Assembly (NCBI GenBank): GCA_017621845.1
Contig: JAGASI010000001.1
Coordinates: 1 to 64,000, forward strand
Source: Muribaculaceae bacterium
Lineage (GTDB): Bacteria > Bacteroidota > Bacteroidia > Bacteroidales > Muribaculaceae
Direction: 5' to 3'
DNA length: 64,000 nt
How positions within the stretch are numbered: position 1 is the stretch's first letter; each line of letters opens with the position of its first letter. The position numbers and the translations under genes were made by a program. The notes below the pieces were generated by a model, which was not told where the DNA came from, did not search any database, and was given only the letters and a program-made list of their open reading frames with translations. Below, piece after piece: positions 8,422-17,874 of the stretch.

Positions 8422-9903
8422 ATGGCAATAGAACTCAAGGGCCTTACCAAGCGTAAGGACAATTATTCACAATGGTACAACGAATTGGTAGTTAAAGCAG
8501 ATCTTGCTGAACAGTCGGCAGTCCGTGGATGTATGGTAATCAAACCTTACGGTTATGCAATATGGGAAAAGATGCAACAGACCCTTGACAAGATGTTCAA
8601 GGATACCGGTGTGCAGAATGCCTACTTTCCGTTGCTGATCCCCAAATCATTTCTATGCCGCGAAGCGGAGCACGTCGAAGGATTTGCCAAAGAATGTGCC
8701 GTAGTTACACACTATCGCTTGAAAAACGACCCCAATGGAAAGGGTGTAGTTGTCGACCCCGACGCTCGTCTTGAAGAAGAGTTAATAGTACGTCCCACCT
8801 CAGAGACTATCATCTGGGGAACATATAAAAACTGGATACACTCATGGCGAGACCTGCCATTATTGATTAATCAATGGGCCAACGTGATGAGATGGGAAAT
8901 GAGGACGCGCATGTTCCTTCGTACAGCCGAATTCTTGTGGCAGGAAGGACATTGTGCTCATGCAACAGCCGAAGAATCAGAGGCTCGCACGGTTCAGATG
9001 ATTAACCTCTATGCTGACTTTGCCGAGAAGTATATGGCCATGCCTGTCATTAAAGGCGTCAAGAGTGCCAATGAGCGATTTGCCGGTGCATTGAACACCT
9101 ATACCATTGAAGCTATGATGCAGGATGGCAAGGCTCTCCAATCGGGAACTTCGCATAATCTTGGTCAAAATTTTGCCAAGGCTTTTGATGTGACATTTGC
9201 TAATAAAGAGAATAAGCCTGAATATGTATGGGCTAATTCATGGGGCGTTTCTACCCGCCTTATGGGCGCATTGATTATGACCCACAGTGATGACAATGGC
9301 CTTGTGTTGCCACCTCATTTGGCTCCAATTCAGGTTGTTATCATACCCATATTTAAAAATGCCGAGCAACTTGAGGCTATTTCATCGGCTATAGCTCCAA
9401 TTATTGAGCGCCTTAAAGAACTTGGGGTAAGTGTTAAATTTGACGATGCTGACAACAAACGTCCCGGCTTTAAATTTGCCGACTACGAAGTCAAGGGTGT
9501 GCCTGTCCGTCTTGCAGTAGGAGCTCGAGACCTCGAGAACGGTACTGTTGAGCTCATGCGTCGTGACACACTTGAAAAAGAAGTGCTTCCTCTCAAAGGA
9601 ATTGCCGAACATATTGCCCAACTTCTTGAAGATATACAACAGAACATTTTCCAAAAAGCCCTTAAACTGCGTGAAGAAAAAACATATGTCTGTGACTCTT
9701 ACGATGAGTTTAAAGCAAAGATTGAGGATGGAGGATTCTTCCTATGCCACTGGGATGGCACCACTGAGACAGAAGAGCGCATTAAGGAAGAGACTAAAGC
9801 GACAATACGTTGTATACCACTCGATGGTGACAACACTCCGGGCAAGTGTATGGTTACCGGTCGTCCCTCGGCTCGCCGTGTGATAATCGCACGTAACTAT
9901 TGA
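8422..9903 (+). CDS. proS: Proline--tRNA ligase, short archaeal-type
   Basis: A 493-residue class II synthetase that charges tRNA-Pro. It is the ProS type 3 (eukaryote/archaeon-like) form: it lacks the internal YbaK editing insertion and has a C-terminal zinc-binding-like extension ending in [18 protein letters not shown]. Motif 2 is seen at [20 protein letters not shown] (about 158-177), the proline-specific segment [14 protein letters not shown] lies near 243, and motif 3 contains [15 protein letters not shown]. Length is normal for this type. Monocistronic, with the 11-bp tandem repeats upstream. Confidence 0.96.
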   Translation: MAIELKGLTKRKDNYSQWYNELVVKADLAEQSAVRGCMVIKPYGYAIWEKMQQTLDKMFKDTGVQNAYFPLLIPKSFLCREAEHVEGFAKECAVVTHYRLKNDPNGKGVVVDPDARLEEELIVRPTSETIIWGTYKNWIHSWRDLPLLINQWANVMRWEMRTRMFLRTAEFLWQEGHCAHATAEESEARTVQMINLYADFAEKYMAMPVIKGVKSANERFAGALNTYTIEAMMQDGKALQSGTSHNLGQNFAKAFDVTFANKENKPEYVWANSWGVSTRLMGALIMTHSDDNGLVLPPHLAPIQVVIIPIFKNAEQLEAISSAIAPIIERLKELGVSVKFDDADNKRPGFKFADYEVKGVPVRLAVGARDLENGTVELMRRDTLEKEVLPLKGIAEHIAQLLEDIQQNIFQKALKLREEKTYVCDSYDEFKAKIEDGGFFLCHWDGTTETEERIKEETKATIRCIPLDGDNTPGKCMVTGRPSARRVIIARNY

Positions 9904-10021
9904 TACAATATAATATGTCTAATGTGATTGGTTTTGGGCATACTTTAATTAAAATGGCTTAGGCTCATACATACATTTTAGTTGAAAGATCTCTCACCTT
10001 GGATATTAGATATAACCCCGA

Positions 10022-10056
10022 TGAGTATATCCGATTAATATTCCCGGATATACTCA
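10022..10056. terminator. 12-bp perfect stem-loop after proS
   Basis: Arms 10022-10033 and 10045-10056 are perfectly complementary with an 11-nt loop. No U-tract follows. It may end the proS transcript or protect its 3' end. Confidence 0.5.
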
Positions 10057-10101
10057 CGGTGTTAATAATAATTACAAATAAAACCTTATCTGGATTTATT
10101 A

Positions 10102-10109
10102 TATCTTTA
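10102..10109 (+). promoter_or_regulatory. Possible promoter of GT2 gene
   Basis: TATCTTTA departs from TAnnTTTG in the last base only and lies 18 nt before the start codon at 10128. It would give a very short leader. Confidence 0.4.
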
Positions 10110-10127
10110 AAATAAACGCCCCAATCC

Positions 10128-11075
10128 ATGAAACTGCCTATACTTGCCATAGTTATCCCTTGTTATAACGAGCAGGAGGCATTGCCACTGACAATGCCCG
10201 AACTGCTGAAACTTCTTGATAAAATGGAGTCACAGCAGTTGATAGATAAAGAAAGTTATGTACTGTGTGTCAATGACGGCTCTCGTGATGACACATGGGA
10301 TATTATTGGGAAACTTCATGCAGGTGATAGCCGAGTCAAGGGTATATCTTTGGCCCACAATCGTGGTCACCAATATGCATTACTTGCCGGCCTCATGGAG
10401 GTTAAAGATAAGTGTGACATAGCAATATCAATTGATGCTGACTTGCAGGATGACCCACAGGCTATAATTGAAATGGTCAAGCACTACCTTAACGGAGATG
10501 AAATTGTCTATGGTGTAAGATCTTCACGGCAAACTGACACATGGTTTAAGCGTTCAACTGCCCATGCATTTTATAAATTTCAAAAAATGATGGGTCTGGA
10601 AACAATCTATGATCATGCCGACTACAGACTGATGTCATCACGTGCACTGAATATGCTTGCCGATTATCGAGAGTCCAATTTGTTTCTCCGAGGCATTATA
10701 CCGACTATCGGCCTGCAACATTCAGTAGTAACTTATGCCCGCAACGAAAGAATTGCCGGTGAATCCAAGTATCCAATCAAAAAGATGATAAGTCTATCAA
10801 TTGATGGAATAACCTCTTTTTCGGCCAAACCCATGAGGACAATATTTCTTATAGGACTATTGTTGCTCATAATAGATATAGGTGTAGCGATATGGGTCTT
10901 AATCGCCTATTTTAACCATGAGACCATATCGGGATGGTCATCGTTGATGTTATCAGTATGGTTCCTTGGCAGTTTAATACTAATGGGCCTCGGCATAGTA
11001 GGCGAATATATCGGAAAGATTTTTATCGAGGTAAAAAATCGCCCCCGTTATGCAATCGATAAAACAATATGGTAA
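10128..11075 (+). CDS. GtrB/DPM1-like GT2 glycosyltransferase
   Basis: A 315-residue membrane glycosyltransferase. The GT2 domain (about 1-230) has VIPCYNEQEALP, VNDGSRDDTW and DADLQDDP, the nucleotide-sugar and metal-binding motifs. Two C-terminal membrane helices follow (about 240-262 and 275-300). This is the layout of GtrB and bacterial dolichol-phosphate-mannose synthase relatives, which load a sugar on undecaprenyl phosphate for use on the outer face. The HU gene follows 40 nt later on the same strand. Donor sugar unknown. Confidence 0.88.
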   Translation: MKLPILAIVIPCYNEQEALPLTMPELLKLLDKMESQQLIDKESYVLCVNDGSRDDTWDIIGKLHAGDSRVKGISLAHNRGHQYALLAGLMEVKDKCDIAISIDADLQDDPQAIIEMVKHYLNGDEIVYGVRSSRQTDTWFKRSTAHAFYKFQKMMGLETIYDHADYRLMSSRALNMLADYRESNLFLRGIIPTIGLQHSVVTYARNERIAGESKYPIKKMISLSIDGITSFSAKPMRTIFLIGLLLLIIDIGVAIWVLIAYFNHETISGWSSLMLSVWFLGSLILMGLGIVGEYIGKIFIEVKNRPRYAIDKTIW

Positions 11076-11115
11076 TTTACCTGATAATAAATTACAAGAA
11101 ATATAATAGATTACC

Positions 11116-11388
11116 GTGGATAATAGGACTATAAATTCACGTCTCGCCAAGCGTTTAAATATGAACACCAAAGAGACATCATCAATAACCGAACAGTTGG
11201 TATCTGTAATCAAGGACTCATTGAGCGACCTGGATAAAGTTGCTATACCTGGCTTTGGGACGTTTGACCCGGTGAAAGAAGATGAATATATTGATATTAT
11301 CGATGGACATAAAGTATTGATGCCTCCATCGATAAGTGTTAAATTTAATCCAGGCACCCAACTTAAGAAAAATACACGCCGTATATGA
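11116..11388 (+). CDS. HU-family DNA-binding protein
   Basis: A 90-residue HU/IHF-fold protein, a nucleoid-associated DNA-bending dimer. The N-terminal helix pair (NSRLAKRLNMNTKETSSITEQL), the KVAIPGFGTFDP turn near residue 42 and the terminal VKFNPGTQLKK segment follow the family. The GTG start at 11116 is chosen because the first helix lies before the next ATG (11161). The expected beta-arm is short and acidic (KEDEYIDIIDGHK), unlike classical HU, so DNA binding may be weaker or different. Its stop overlaps the next start by 4 nt, indicating translational coupling with the HU-TM-LysM gene. Confidence 0.88.
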   Translation: MDNRTINSRLAKRLNMNTKETSSITEQLVSVIKDSLSDLDKVAIPGFGTFDPVKEDEYIDIIDGHKVLMPPSISVKFNPGTQLKKNTRRI

Positions 11389-12746
11389 ATAAAATTTTGC
11401 CTCTCCCTGATATAGCATATCGGTTGGCTGAACAATGTGGCATCGATAATGCTACTGCACTTGAATTTGTACGTAATTACTTTGAAGTAATTGCCGAAGG
11501 ACTTGCGGCCGGAGAACTTGTTAATGCTAAAGGCCTTGGGACATTTCAATATACAGCCGAAACAGATAAAGTTGTAAAATTTACTCCAGCTGAAGATCTC
11601 AAACAATCGATAAATGCTCCTTTTGAGGCTTTCTCCCCATTGGAACTCCCCAATAATATTTCAGAGGATGAACTGATAGGGTTGACAGCATCGGTTGACG
11701 TTACTGTTAAAAACATTTCTTTTAACGATAATCAATCTGTCAGCGAGTCTAATGATGAAGAACCTGAACCTGAGGATATTAGTAGCTCTATGGTTGAGAT
11801 TGAAAAACAGGAACCAACTATAACTACACGAGATGAGGACAACAACAACTATCACACACCGACCGCTGATCAAACCCCGACTAAGGATAAAGTTGACGAA
11901 AAACTGACCGAGGAACCTGAAACAGAAGAAGTATTATCAGCAAACAACGATGACATTGGACAACATTCACTTAAAACAGAATACAATCCATCGCTCCAAG
12001 ATAACCCTGAACAAGAAAGAAAGGGTAGGGAGGAGATGTCTAATCAAGAGATTTCTCACGAAGACGGCCATTCGACTGATGATTTAAATGTCAACAAGCA
12101 ATCTACTGACAGCAAGGCCACTATTCATATCATTGACGATGATAACGAAGTATATATTGTACCATCGGCAAGATATTCTTATAAAATGATTAACGCGGTA
12201 TGGATTTTAGTAGCCTTATTAATAGGTATCATAATTGGTGGTATCTGTACATATTTAGGTTATGATAAGCTTAATCAGGTGTTTAACAATGATTCAACGG
12301 AGAAATATGAAATAAAGCAGAATATTTCCCAACCAGCTACTGACCAACAACCGACAAACACAGTAGAAATAAGTCAATCAAGTTCACCTTCTAATAAAAA
12401 TAAAGCTAAACCAACTCAGGTTGAAATAACTCGAGCTGAAGAAAGTAAAATGCACGAGGAAACCCAAGCCCAACCTGCTGAACCCACGACACCTCAGCCT
12501 ATATATGATCGAATAACGTCAAAATGTTTTTTGACAACTATGGCCGGTAAATATTATGGAGAAAAGGAGTTTTGGGTATACATATACAAGGCTAACTCTA
12601 AGAAGTTGAGACATCCCGATCGTATAAAGCCCGGAACCGTAATATGGGTGCCGGATAAATCAACCCTGCCGTTGACCGGCAACCACCAAGCTGATGTTCT
12701 CAAAGCCAAACGACTCGGACAAGAAATATACGCTCAATATCGTTGA
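11385..12746 (+). CDS. HU-domain / transmembrane / LysM protein
   Basis: A 453-residue protein with an unusual order of domains. Residues about 5-90 resemble an HU fold (IAYRLAEQCGIDNATALEFV, then GLGTFQYT and a phosphate-like VKFTPAEDLK turn). Residues about 100-260 are an acidic, low-complexity linker. One membrane helix lies at about 269-291. Residues about 300-370 are a Gln/Pro/Ser-rich spacer, and about 376-427 form a LysM-like domain (LTTMAGKYYGEKEFWVYIYK, then IKPGTVIWVP). Topology puts the HU part in the cytoplasm and LysM in the periplasm. Coupled to the HU gene upstream. A nucleoid-to-peptidoglycan tether is an inference. Confidence 0.82.
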   Translation: MNKILPLPDIAYRLAEQCGIDNATALEFVRNYFEVIAEGLAAGELVNAKGLGTFQYTAETDKVVKFTPAEDLKQSINAPFEAFSPLELPNNISEDELIGLTASVDVTVKNISFNDNQSVSESNDEEPEPEDISSSMVEIEKQEPTITTRDEDNNNYHTPTADQTPTKDKVDEKLTEEPETEEVLSANNDDIGQHSLKTEYNPSLQDNPEQERKGREEMSNQEISHEDGHSTDDLNVNKQSTDSKATIHIIDDDNEVYIVPSARYSYKMINAVWILVALLIGIIIGGICTYLGYDKLNQVFNNDSTEKYEIKQNISQPATDQQPTNTVEISQSSSPSNKNKAKPTQVEITRAEESKMHEETQAQPAEPTTPQPIYDRITSKCFLTTMAGKYYGEKEFWVYIYKANSKKLRHPDRIKPGTVIWVPDKSTLPLTGNHQADVLKAKRLGQEIYAQYR

Positions 12747-12763
12747 ATATTTTTAACCCAATT

Positions 12764-12801
12764 AAAACACCTCACTCATAATGTTGTAGTGAGGTGTTTT
12801 T
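12764..12801 (+). terminator. Rho-independent terminator
   Basis: A 13-bp perfect stem (12764-12776 with 12788-12800) with an 11-nt loop ends in a T-run. It terminates the GT2-HU-LysM unit. Confidence 0.85.
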
Positions 12802-12883
12802 CTGTGTAAAGCCTGCATATTATAAGCAAGTGTTAAATTACCAAATCTTTGAACATAGTATTTAACGCACGTGTTTATTTAGT

Positions 12884-12914
12884 GAACAAGCCGATGAGAG
12901 CCATTGACTTGTTC
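12884..12914 (+). promoter_or_regulatory. Small hairpin upstream of sodB
   Basis: GAACAAG (12884-12890) pairs with CTTGTTC (12908-12914) about 40 nt before the sodB start. It may be a leader hairpin or an operator half-site pair; no function is shown. Confidence 0.3.
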
Positions 12915-12953
12915 GTCCAGATGAATATTAATATCAAAAACACATAATATAAA

Positions 12954-13532
12954 ATGAAATACACACAACCAGACCTGCCATATGACATTAATGCCCTTGA
13001 ACCGACAATCTCAGAGCGTACTGTAGATTTCCATTATGGCAAACATGAAAAAGCCTATATTGATAACCTTAACAAGCTTATCAAGGGAACAGAATACGAA
13101 GACATGGAGCTTGAGGAAATAATTGAGCAGGCCCCTGAAGGAGCATTACTTAATAACGCCTCCCAAGCCTGGAATCACATCTTTTATTTTTTCACCTTGT
13201 CACCTGATGGTGGAGGTAAACCCACAGGCCGGTTAGCTCAAGCTATTGACCGCGATTTTGGATCTTTTGATGAGTTTAAAAAAGCATTTGTCGATGCCGG
13301 AATCGGGCTCTTTGGCTCCGGTTGGGTATGGCTTGCTTCAGATAGTAATGGAAAGCTGTTTATAATACAAGGTTTAAATGCCCAAAATCCCTTACGAGAT
13401 GGATTGCAACCTTTGCTGACATTCGACGTATGGGAACATGCCTATTATCTCGATTATCAAAACCGTCGAGCCGATGCCCTCAATAAATTATGGGACATAG
13501 TCGACTGGTCAATAATCGAGAGCCGATATTAA
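12954..13532 (+). CDS. sodB: Superoxide dismutase (Fe/Mn)
   Basis: A 192-residue cytoplasmic enzyme converting superoxide to hydrogen peroxide and oxygen. The metal ligands are present: His27 (DFHYGKHEKAY), His75 (QAWNHIFYFF), Asp158 and His162 (DVWEHAYYLDYQNRR). The length and the GSGWVWL segment fit the iron or cambialistic Bacteroidales enzyme; metal choice cannot be settled from sequence alone. Monocistronic, closed by a terminator at 13572-13593. Such genes protect anaerobes during oxygen exposure. Confidence 0.96.
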   Translation: MKYTQPDLPYDINALEPTISERTVDFHYGKHEKAYIDNLNKLIKGTEYEDMELEEIIEQAPEGALLNNASQAWNHIFYFFTLSPDGGGKPTGRLAQAIDRDFGSFDEFKKAFVDAGIGLFGSGWVWLASDSNGKLFIIQGLNAQNPLRDGLQPLLTFDVWEHAYYLDYQNRRADALNKLWDIVDWSIIESRY

Positions 13533-13571
13533 AGCACCAAATATTTAAGCATAATGTGATGAATGGGAAGG

Positions 13572-13593
13572 GAGGTACCTGTGAAGGCACCTC
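13572..13593 (+). terminator. sodB terminator
   Basis: GAGGTACC (13572-13579) pairs with GGCACCTC (13586-13593) with one mismatch, followed by TTTTCTTTC. Confidence 0.75.
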
Positions 13594-13611
13594 TTTTCTT
13601 TCATAAAAAAA

Positions 13612-13630
13612 GGAGTCCTTGAAGGACTCC
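13612..13630 (-). terminator. Terminator of secreted protein gene
   Basis: GGAGTCC and GGACTCC form a tight hairpin. Reading on the minus strand it is followed by seven U (13605-13611). It lies just after the stop of the minus-strand gene at 13640. Confidence 0.8.
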
Positions 13631-13639
13631 CTAATGATT

Positions 13640-15202
13640 TTATTGTGAAACAAGTATACGCGATGTGTTTGCTCCGGTAACTTTAATATAAACTCCTGGG
13701 GTAGCCGGTGCGTGGGGCAGTTTTATGCCTTGTAGATTATAGTAAATGGGGATGGTTAAATCATCCTTCTCTATAGGAAGTATGTCTGAGCTATTGAGAT
13801 TATCCAGCGCTATATTGGCATCTTCTGTTGAACCGAGTTGATGATCAAATATTACTTTAGCCTCAACAATTTTTAAAGGGATGTTGCCTGAGGTAGACAA
13901 TGGTCTGATTGTCTCTGGGCAATATGAAAGGATGATATTGGGATTATCGGTCCATGATACAGGACTACCAATCTGAGGTATATTGGAAGCTCGGTAATCA
14001 TGATTAAGAGTTTCAGCGTTGATATCTTCTTTTGCACCAAAATATATTCCATCCAATGTCGCACGTCCATCGCGTATGACAATGTCACCCCACAAGTCAT
14101 TGATTGTTGCATGATATTGGCGTGTTTCAGGGCTATATTTTAGGCGATAAGCTGTTGGGCGTCCTTCGGCAGCAAGGTTGCTCTCGAGAGTAAGGTATAG
14201 TTCTTCAGAAATTTCTTTTGGGACAGTAACTGTAACAGGCTCGGGGTAGCCTAATCTGAAAATCATAGGATTGACGTTAAAATCCTTACGTTCACGAGCA
14301 AAAGCCCATCCACAGAGATCAATTTCATTTGGCGTGATACATGCCTTAATCTCGGCATCTTGCGCTACAAGAGAAACAGTCCCATCGCCATTCCCATTGA
14401 AGAAAAAATCCTTAGCATCATCAGAATTTTCTGCAAATTCAAATAGAAAAGACTTGAATGCTTCATCTCCTTCGTGTGTTGGAGCCCAATACTTATTATT
14501 TAATGTGTTAAGTAAATGCCATGCTCCTGGTGTTTTACTGCTGTGAGAAATTCTAAAAGTGGAAGTATTAGCCGGAATGGGGCTTTCGATAACACCGTTT
14601 ATTGGAGCCGGGACTTCTGGTCCGAGTGTAATATATTTACCCATCGTGATGAAAAATTTATCAACCTCGCTACCGGCAACAAACATTATTATATCTCCTT
14701 CGTTGAGATTGTCGGTATTGGTAATCTGATAGTAGAAATTATCATCAGTCGTAGCATCGGTTGCCAATATGCGGGGGATAATCGATACTTGCTCTGTTGG
14801 TAATTGTTCCTGACCGGGTGTATAAAATACATATGTGGCAGCTGAGTTAGTTTGTAACCCAATGTTGTCTATCGTCATTACATTTAATGTGACTGTATTA
14901 TACCCATCGGGAGGTAAGACATCTATATATCCACCGGTATATACCATGGCTTTTTCTGTAGCCTTTGAACCATCAATGGTATAATATATCTTTAACCCAT
15001 TGCCGGGAATCACCGGTTGCTGACCCTGACGAGCTGTCAACGAGACCTGTATAGATTTACCTACATCAACAACACCCTCGGCCGGAGTAAACTCAATTGT
15101 GGTTTGCCCGGTAGATGTTATTATTGAAAACACGCAACAGGTAGTTAACACTATAAGTTTGGAATGACGATAGATAGACGTTGCAAATAAGTAAAGCCTC
15201 AT
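13640..15202 (-). CDS. Secreted protein with chitobiase-type Ig domain
   Basis: A secreted protein of about 520 residues. The second in-frame ATG is chosen because it gives a more normal signal peptide (cleavage near STGQ); the first ATG at 15229 would add nine residues. After the signal, about residues 20-110 look like a chitobiase/hexosaminidase C-terminal-type Ig module (IYYTIDGSKATEKAMVYTGG). The middle (about 130-420) is beta-rich and unrecognised. The tail reads YYNLQGIKL, PGVYIKVTG, ILVSQ, which resembles the short C-terminal sorting/anchoring tails of Bacteroidales surface proteins. Probably a surface protein; ligand unknown. Confidence 0.72.
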   Translation of the reverse strand: MRLYLFATSIYRHSKLIVLTTCCVFSIITSTGQTTIEFTPAEGVVDVGKSIQVSLTARQGQQPVIPGNGLKIYYTIDGSKATEKAMVYTGGYIDVLPPDGYNTVTLNVMTIDNIGLQTNSAATYVFYTPGQEQLPTEQVSIIPRILATDATTDDNFYYQITNTDNLNEGDIIMFVAGSEVDKFFITMGKYITLGPEVPAPINGVIESPIPANTSTFRISHSSKTPGAWHLLNTLNNKYWAPTHEGDEAFKSFLFEFAENSDDAKDFFFNGNGDGTVSLVAQDAEIKACITPNEIDLCGWAFARERKDFNVNPMIFRLGYPEPVTVTVPKEISEELYLTLESNLAAEGRPTAYRLKYSPETRQYHATINDLWGDIVIRDGRATLDGIYFGAKEDINAETLNHDYRASNIPQIGSPVSWTDNPNIILSYCPETIRPLSTSGNIPLKIVEAKVIFDHQLGSTEDANIALDNLNSSDILPIEKDDLTIPIYYNLQGIKLPHAPATPGVYIKVTGANTSRILVSQ

Positions 15203-15243
15203 AATTGTATATCGATATGTGATGAACAATTGGATTTCTAATA

Positions 15244-16131
15244 CTAATTGAGATATCGAGATGTGATACCTTGATATGCATCAATACGTCGGTCGCGCAA
15301 AAACGGCCACCATCGTCTGACGTTTTCAGAACGTTTCATATCAACATCAACGATAGATGTTTCTTCGTCAGTATCTGATGCCTGATAAAGAAATTCGCCT
15401 TGAGGACCGGTGACAAAACTTGAACCCCAGAAAGTTATGCCCTGGGTATGCTGTGTAGGGTCCGGCTCATATCCTACTCGATTAACTGAGATGACAGGTA
15501 TGCCATTGGCAATAGCATGTGCACGTTGTATTGTAATCCATGCCTCACGCTGGCGAGCTTTTTCGTCAGGAGTGTCAGTTGACTCCCAACCAATTGCTGT
15601 AGGATAGATGAGCAGTTCAGCTCCCTTTAAAGTCATAAGTCGAGCAGCCTCGGGATACCATTGATCCCAGCAAACAAGAACTCCAAGCCTTCCAACAGAT
15701 GTATCAATTGGCTCAAAACCTATATCACCGGGAGTGAAATAAAATTTTTCATAATAAGCCGGATCATCTGGTATATGCATCTTACGATATTTTCCGGCAA
15801 TGGAGCCATCGGCCTCATATACAACTGCCGTATTGTGATATAGCCCAGGGGCTCTGCGCTCAAATATTGAGGTCACAATGACAACATTGTTTTCTCGCGC
15901 CAGTGATGAATAAAAATCTGTAACTTCAGACGGTATTGTCACTGCCAACGAACAGAAGTCTACATTTTCACTCTGACAGAAATATAACGTATCGTGAAGC
16001 TCTTGATTGACTATTAATTTTGCACCGTTATTGGCCAACTCTGATATTTTCTTTGCGATGCACTCACGGTTGTATTTGGCCGACTGAGTATTATGTTGTT
16101 GTATAATTCCTACTTTAAGAATATCTGTCAT
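15244..16131 (-). CDS. aguB: N-carbamoylputrescine amidase
   Basis: A 295-residue nitrilase-superfamily hydrolase that turns N-carbamoylputrescine into putrescine, CO2 and ammonia. The catalytic triad is visible: Glu44 (VNQELHDTLYFCQ), Lys117 (YRKMHIPDDP) and Cys154 (VLVCWDQWYPEAAR). Length matches AguB. It lies 15 nt downstream of the agmatine deiminase gene on the same strand, which fixes the substrate with good confidence. Together the two genes make putrescine from agmatine. Confidence 0.93.
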   Translation of the reverse strand: MTDILKVGIIQQHNTQSAKYNRECIAKKISELANNGAKLIVNQELHDTLYFCQSENVDFCSLAVTIPSEVTDFYSSLARENNVVIVTSIFERRAPGLYHNTAVVYEADGSIAGKYRKMHIPDDPAYYEKFYFTPGDIGFEPIDTSVGRLGVLVCWDQWYPEAARLMTLKGAELLIYPTAIGWESTDTPDEKARQREAWITIQRAHAIANGIPVISVNRVGYEPDPTQHTQGITFWGSSFVTGPQGEFLYQASDTDEETSIVDVDMKRSENVRRWWPFLRDRRIDAYQGITSRYLN

Positions 16132-16146
16132 TACTTATTTTTATTT

Positions 16147-17193
16147 TTACATATTATGACTTGGTAACTGCATTGTTATACAATGTAATGATCCATGTTG
16201 TTTAATTAATGCAGTGCAATCTATAGGGATAACACGGCGATTGGTAAATAAACTCTGGAGCTGTAATCTGGCCAGCGTGTCTTTTTGTGGTTGATTGTAT
16301 ACCGGGAGGAGTACTATACCATTTGTAATCAAAAAATTAACATATGTTGCCGGTAATCTAAATCCGTCATCATCATAAATTGGGTCGGGTAGGGGAAGCT
16401 CGACCAAATTATATGGCAATCCTTCATCAGTCGTAAATTCTTTAAGTTGCTTAGCCATTGCTTTAAGGCCAGCATATTGAGCATCTTGTATATCTCCGGC
16501 CCCACAATACACAATAGTATCAGTATCTACAAATCTAGCCAATGTATCGATATGGGAATCTGTGTCATCTCCCTCAAGTGCACCATGGTCAAGCCATAAT
16601 ACTCTTTTAGAACCAAAGAACATGTTAAGTTTATCTGATATCTGATCTCTGGTTAAATCTCCATTGCGATTTGGAGATAGCAAACATTCAGATGTCGTTA
16701 ATATTGTCCCATGACCATCACTATCAATCGAACCTCCTTCAAGGACAAACCCAAGTCTATTTATATATTCTCCATATTTCGCTAAACATGACGTATATAA
16801 TTGCCTATTAATTAAATTGTCATAGCTTGAAGCAAATTTAAGCCCCCATCCATTGAATTTAAAATCATTGATGTAAACTTTTCCATCAGCACCAAATACA
16901 GATATAGGGCCAAAATCTCGGGCCCATGTATCATTGGTCTCTATTGAGATTATTGATAATGATTTGTTATCTATATATTTTTTTAAATTAGGATTGAGTT
17001 CCTGGACAATTTTTTGAGGATCAGGACCTATTAAAATTACTTTTATATTATTTGTCAATAGTGATTGAATAATTTCACAATAGCAATCCCTGACCTGTTC
17101 CAACATATAGGCCCAATCAGTATTATCATGAGGCCAAGCCAATAATATGGCATGTTGTGGCTCCCACTCGGCAGGTAATCGATTATCAATCAT
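16147..17193 (-). CDS. aguA: Agmatine deiminase
   Basis: A 348-residue guanidino-group-modifying enzyme (peptidylarginine deiminase fold) that converts agmatine to N-carbamoylputrescine and ammonia. Visible family motifs are the N-terminal RLPAEWEPQHAILLAWPH, WARDFGP, the EGGSIDSDGHGTILTT block, the catalytic-His segment EGDDTDSHIDTLARF and the nucleophile Cys338 (GSLHCITMQLPSH). Length is normal. It is first in the aguA-aguB pair. No arginine decarboxylase lies in the window, so agmatine must come from elsewhere in the genome or the environment. Confidence 0.94.
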   Translation of the reverse strand: MIDNRLPAEWEPQHAILLAWPHDNTDWAYMLEQVRDCYCEIIQSLLTNNIKVILIGPDPQKIVQELNPNLKKYIDNKSLSIISIETNDTWARDFGPISVFGADGKVYINDFKFNGWGLKFASSYDNLINRQLYTSCLAKYGEYINRLGFVLEGGSIDSDGHGTILTTSECLLSPNRNGDLTRDQISDKLNMFFGSKRVLWLDHGALEGDDTDSHIDTLARFVDTDTIVYCGAGDIQDAQYAGLKAMAKQLKEFTTDEGLPYNLVELPLPDPIYDDDGFRLPATYVNFLITNGIVLLPVYNQPQKDTLARLQLQSLFTNRRVIPIDCTALIKQHGSLHCITMQLPSHNM

Positions 17194-17227
17194 AAAATAA
17201 TCCTAATTAATTTATTAAAAAGATGAA

Positions 17228-17476
17228 TTAATTATCATCACTATATTCATCAAAAATAGACCACTTTGCTTCTCTACCTTCAAGGTATTCTTGCACAAAA
17301 TCATTAAATCCATGACGCTCAGTCGTTCCATTTTCGTCACACCATTGACGGTATTCATTTCTTAAATCGTCGTCCTCTGATAGAAGACGTTTAAACTCAG
17401 CTTCTGCAACATCAATGCTTCCATGGCTTTCAATCAGGGATACAAAGTATGTTGTAATATCATTAAGGTTTTCCAT
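17228..17476 (-). CDS. Small acidic conserved-type protein, unknown
   Basis: An 82-residue, strongly acidic, mostly helical protein with no signal peptide or membrane segment. Blocks such as ESHGSIDVAEAEFKRLL, LRNEYRQWC and the acidic end WSIFDEYSDDN resemble short uncharacterised proteins I recall from other Bacteroidales, but I cannot verify this here. It ends 34 nt before aguA on the same strand and is probably co-transcribed. Function unknown. Confidence 0.7.
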   Translation of the reverse strand: MENLNDITTYFVSLIESHGSIDVAEAEFKRLLSEDDDLRNEYRQWCDENGTTERHGFNDFVQEYLEGREAKWSIFDEYSDDN

Positions 17477-17874
17477 GACAATAATTATAAATTTTATAAA
17501 TAATTATATATGTGAAATATAGGATTTTTAAGTTACTTTTTATATATCGTGTATAAAAAAAGCGTTTAAAGTACTATTAATTACTATTTTACATTAAATT
17601 ATAATTCTCTCCAGGGATATATTAGTAATATTTATAAGCTAAATATATGCAAATCTATATATTAAGGTTGAATGGTACAATTATGAGGCGTTAAATTACG
17701 CTAAATTATGTAACTTGTGTCTCTGGTAATGAAAATGCCGTTAGATGCCATCTATTTCATGCGCCACTGACACAAGCTCAGCAAAATAAAGTGGAGAGAT
17801 ACAAATATCCTGATCGGATACTTATTCAAAGGCGTTGAAAGAGACCATAACGGACTCCTTGTCTCCGTATTGTA

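Noticed and set aside
10980..11606. 208-codon minus frame across the HU genes
   Set aside because: It is antisense to GT2 and both HU genes; composition is Phe/Cys/Ile-rich and no domain is visible.
17700..17838. 46-codon plus-strand open frame in the gene-poor gap
   Set aside because: It has no start codon and no recognised homology; recorded only as part of the gap description.
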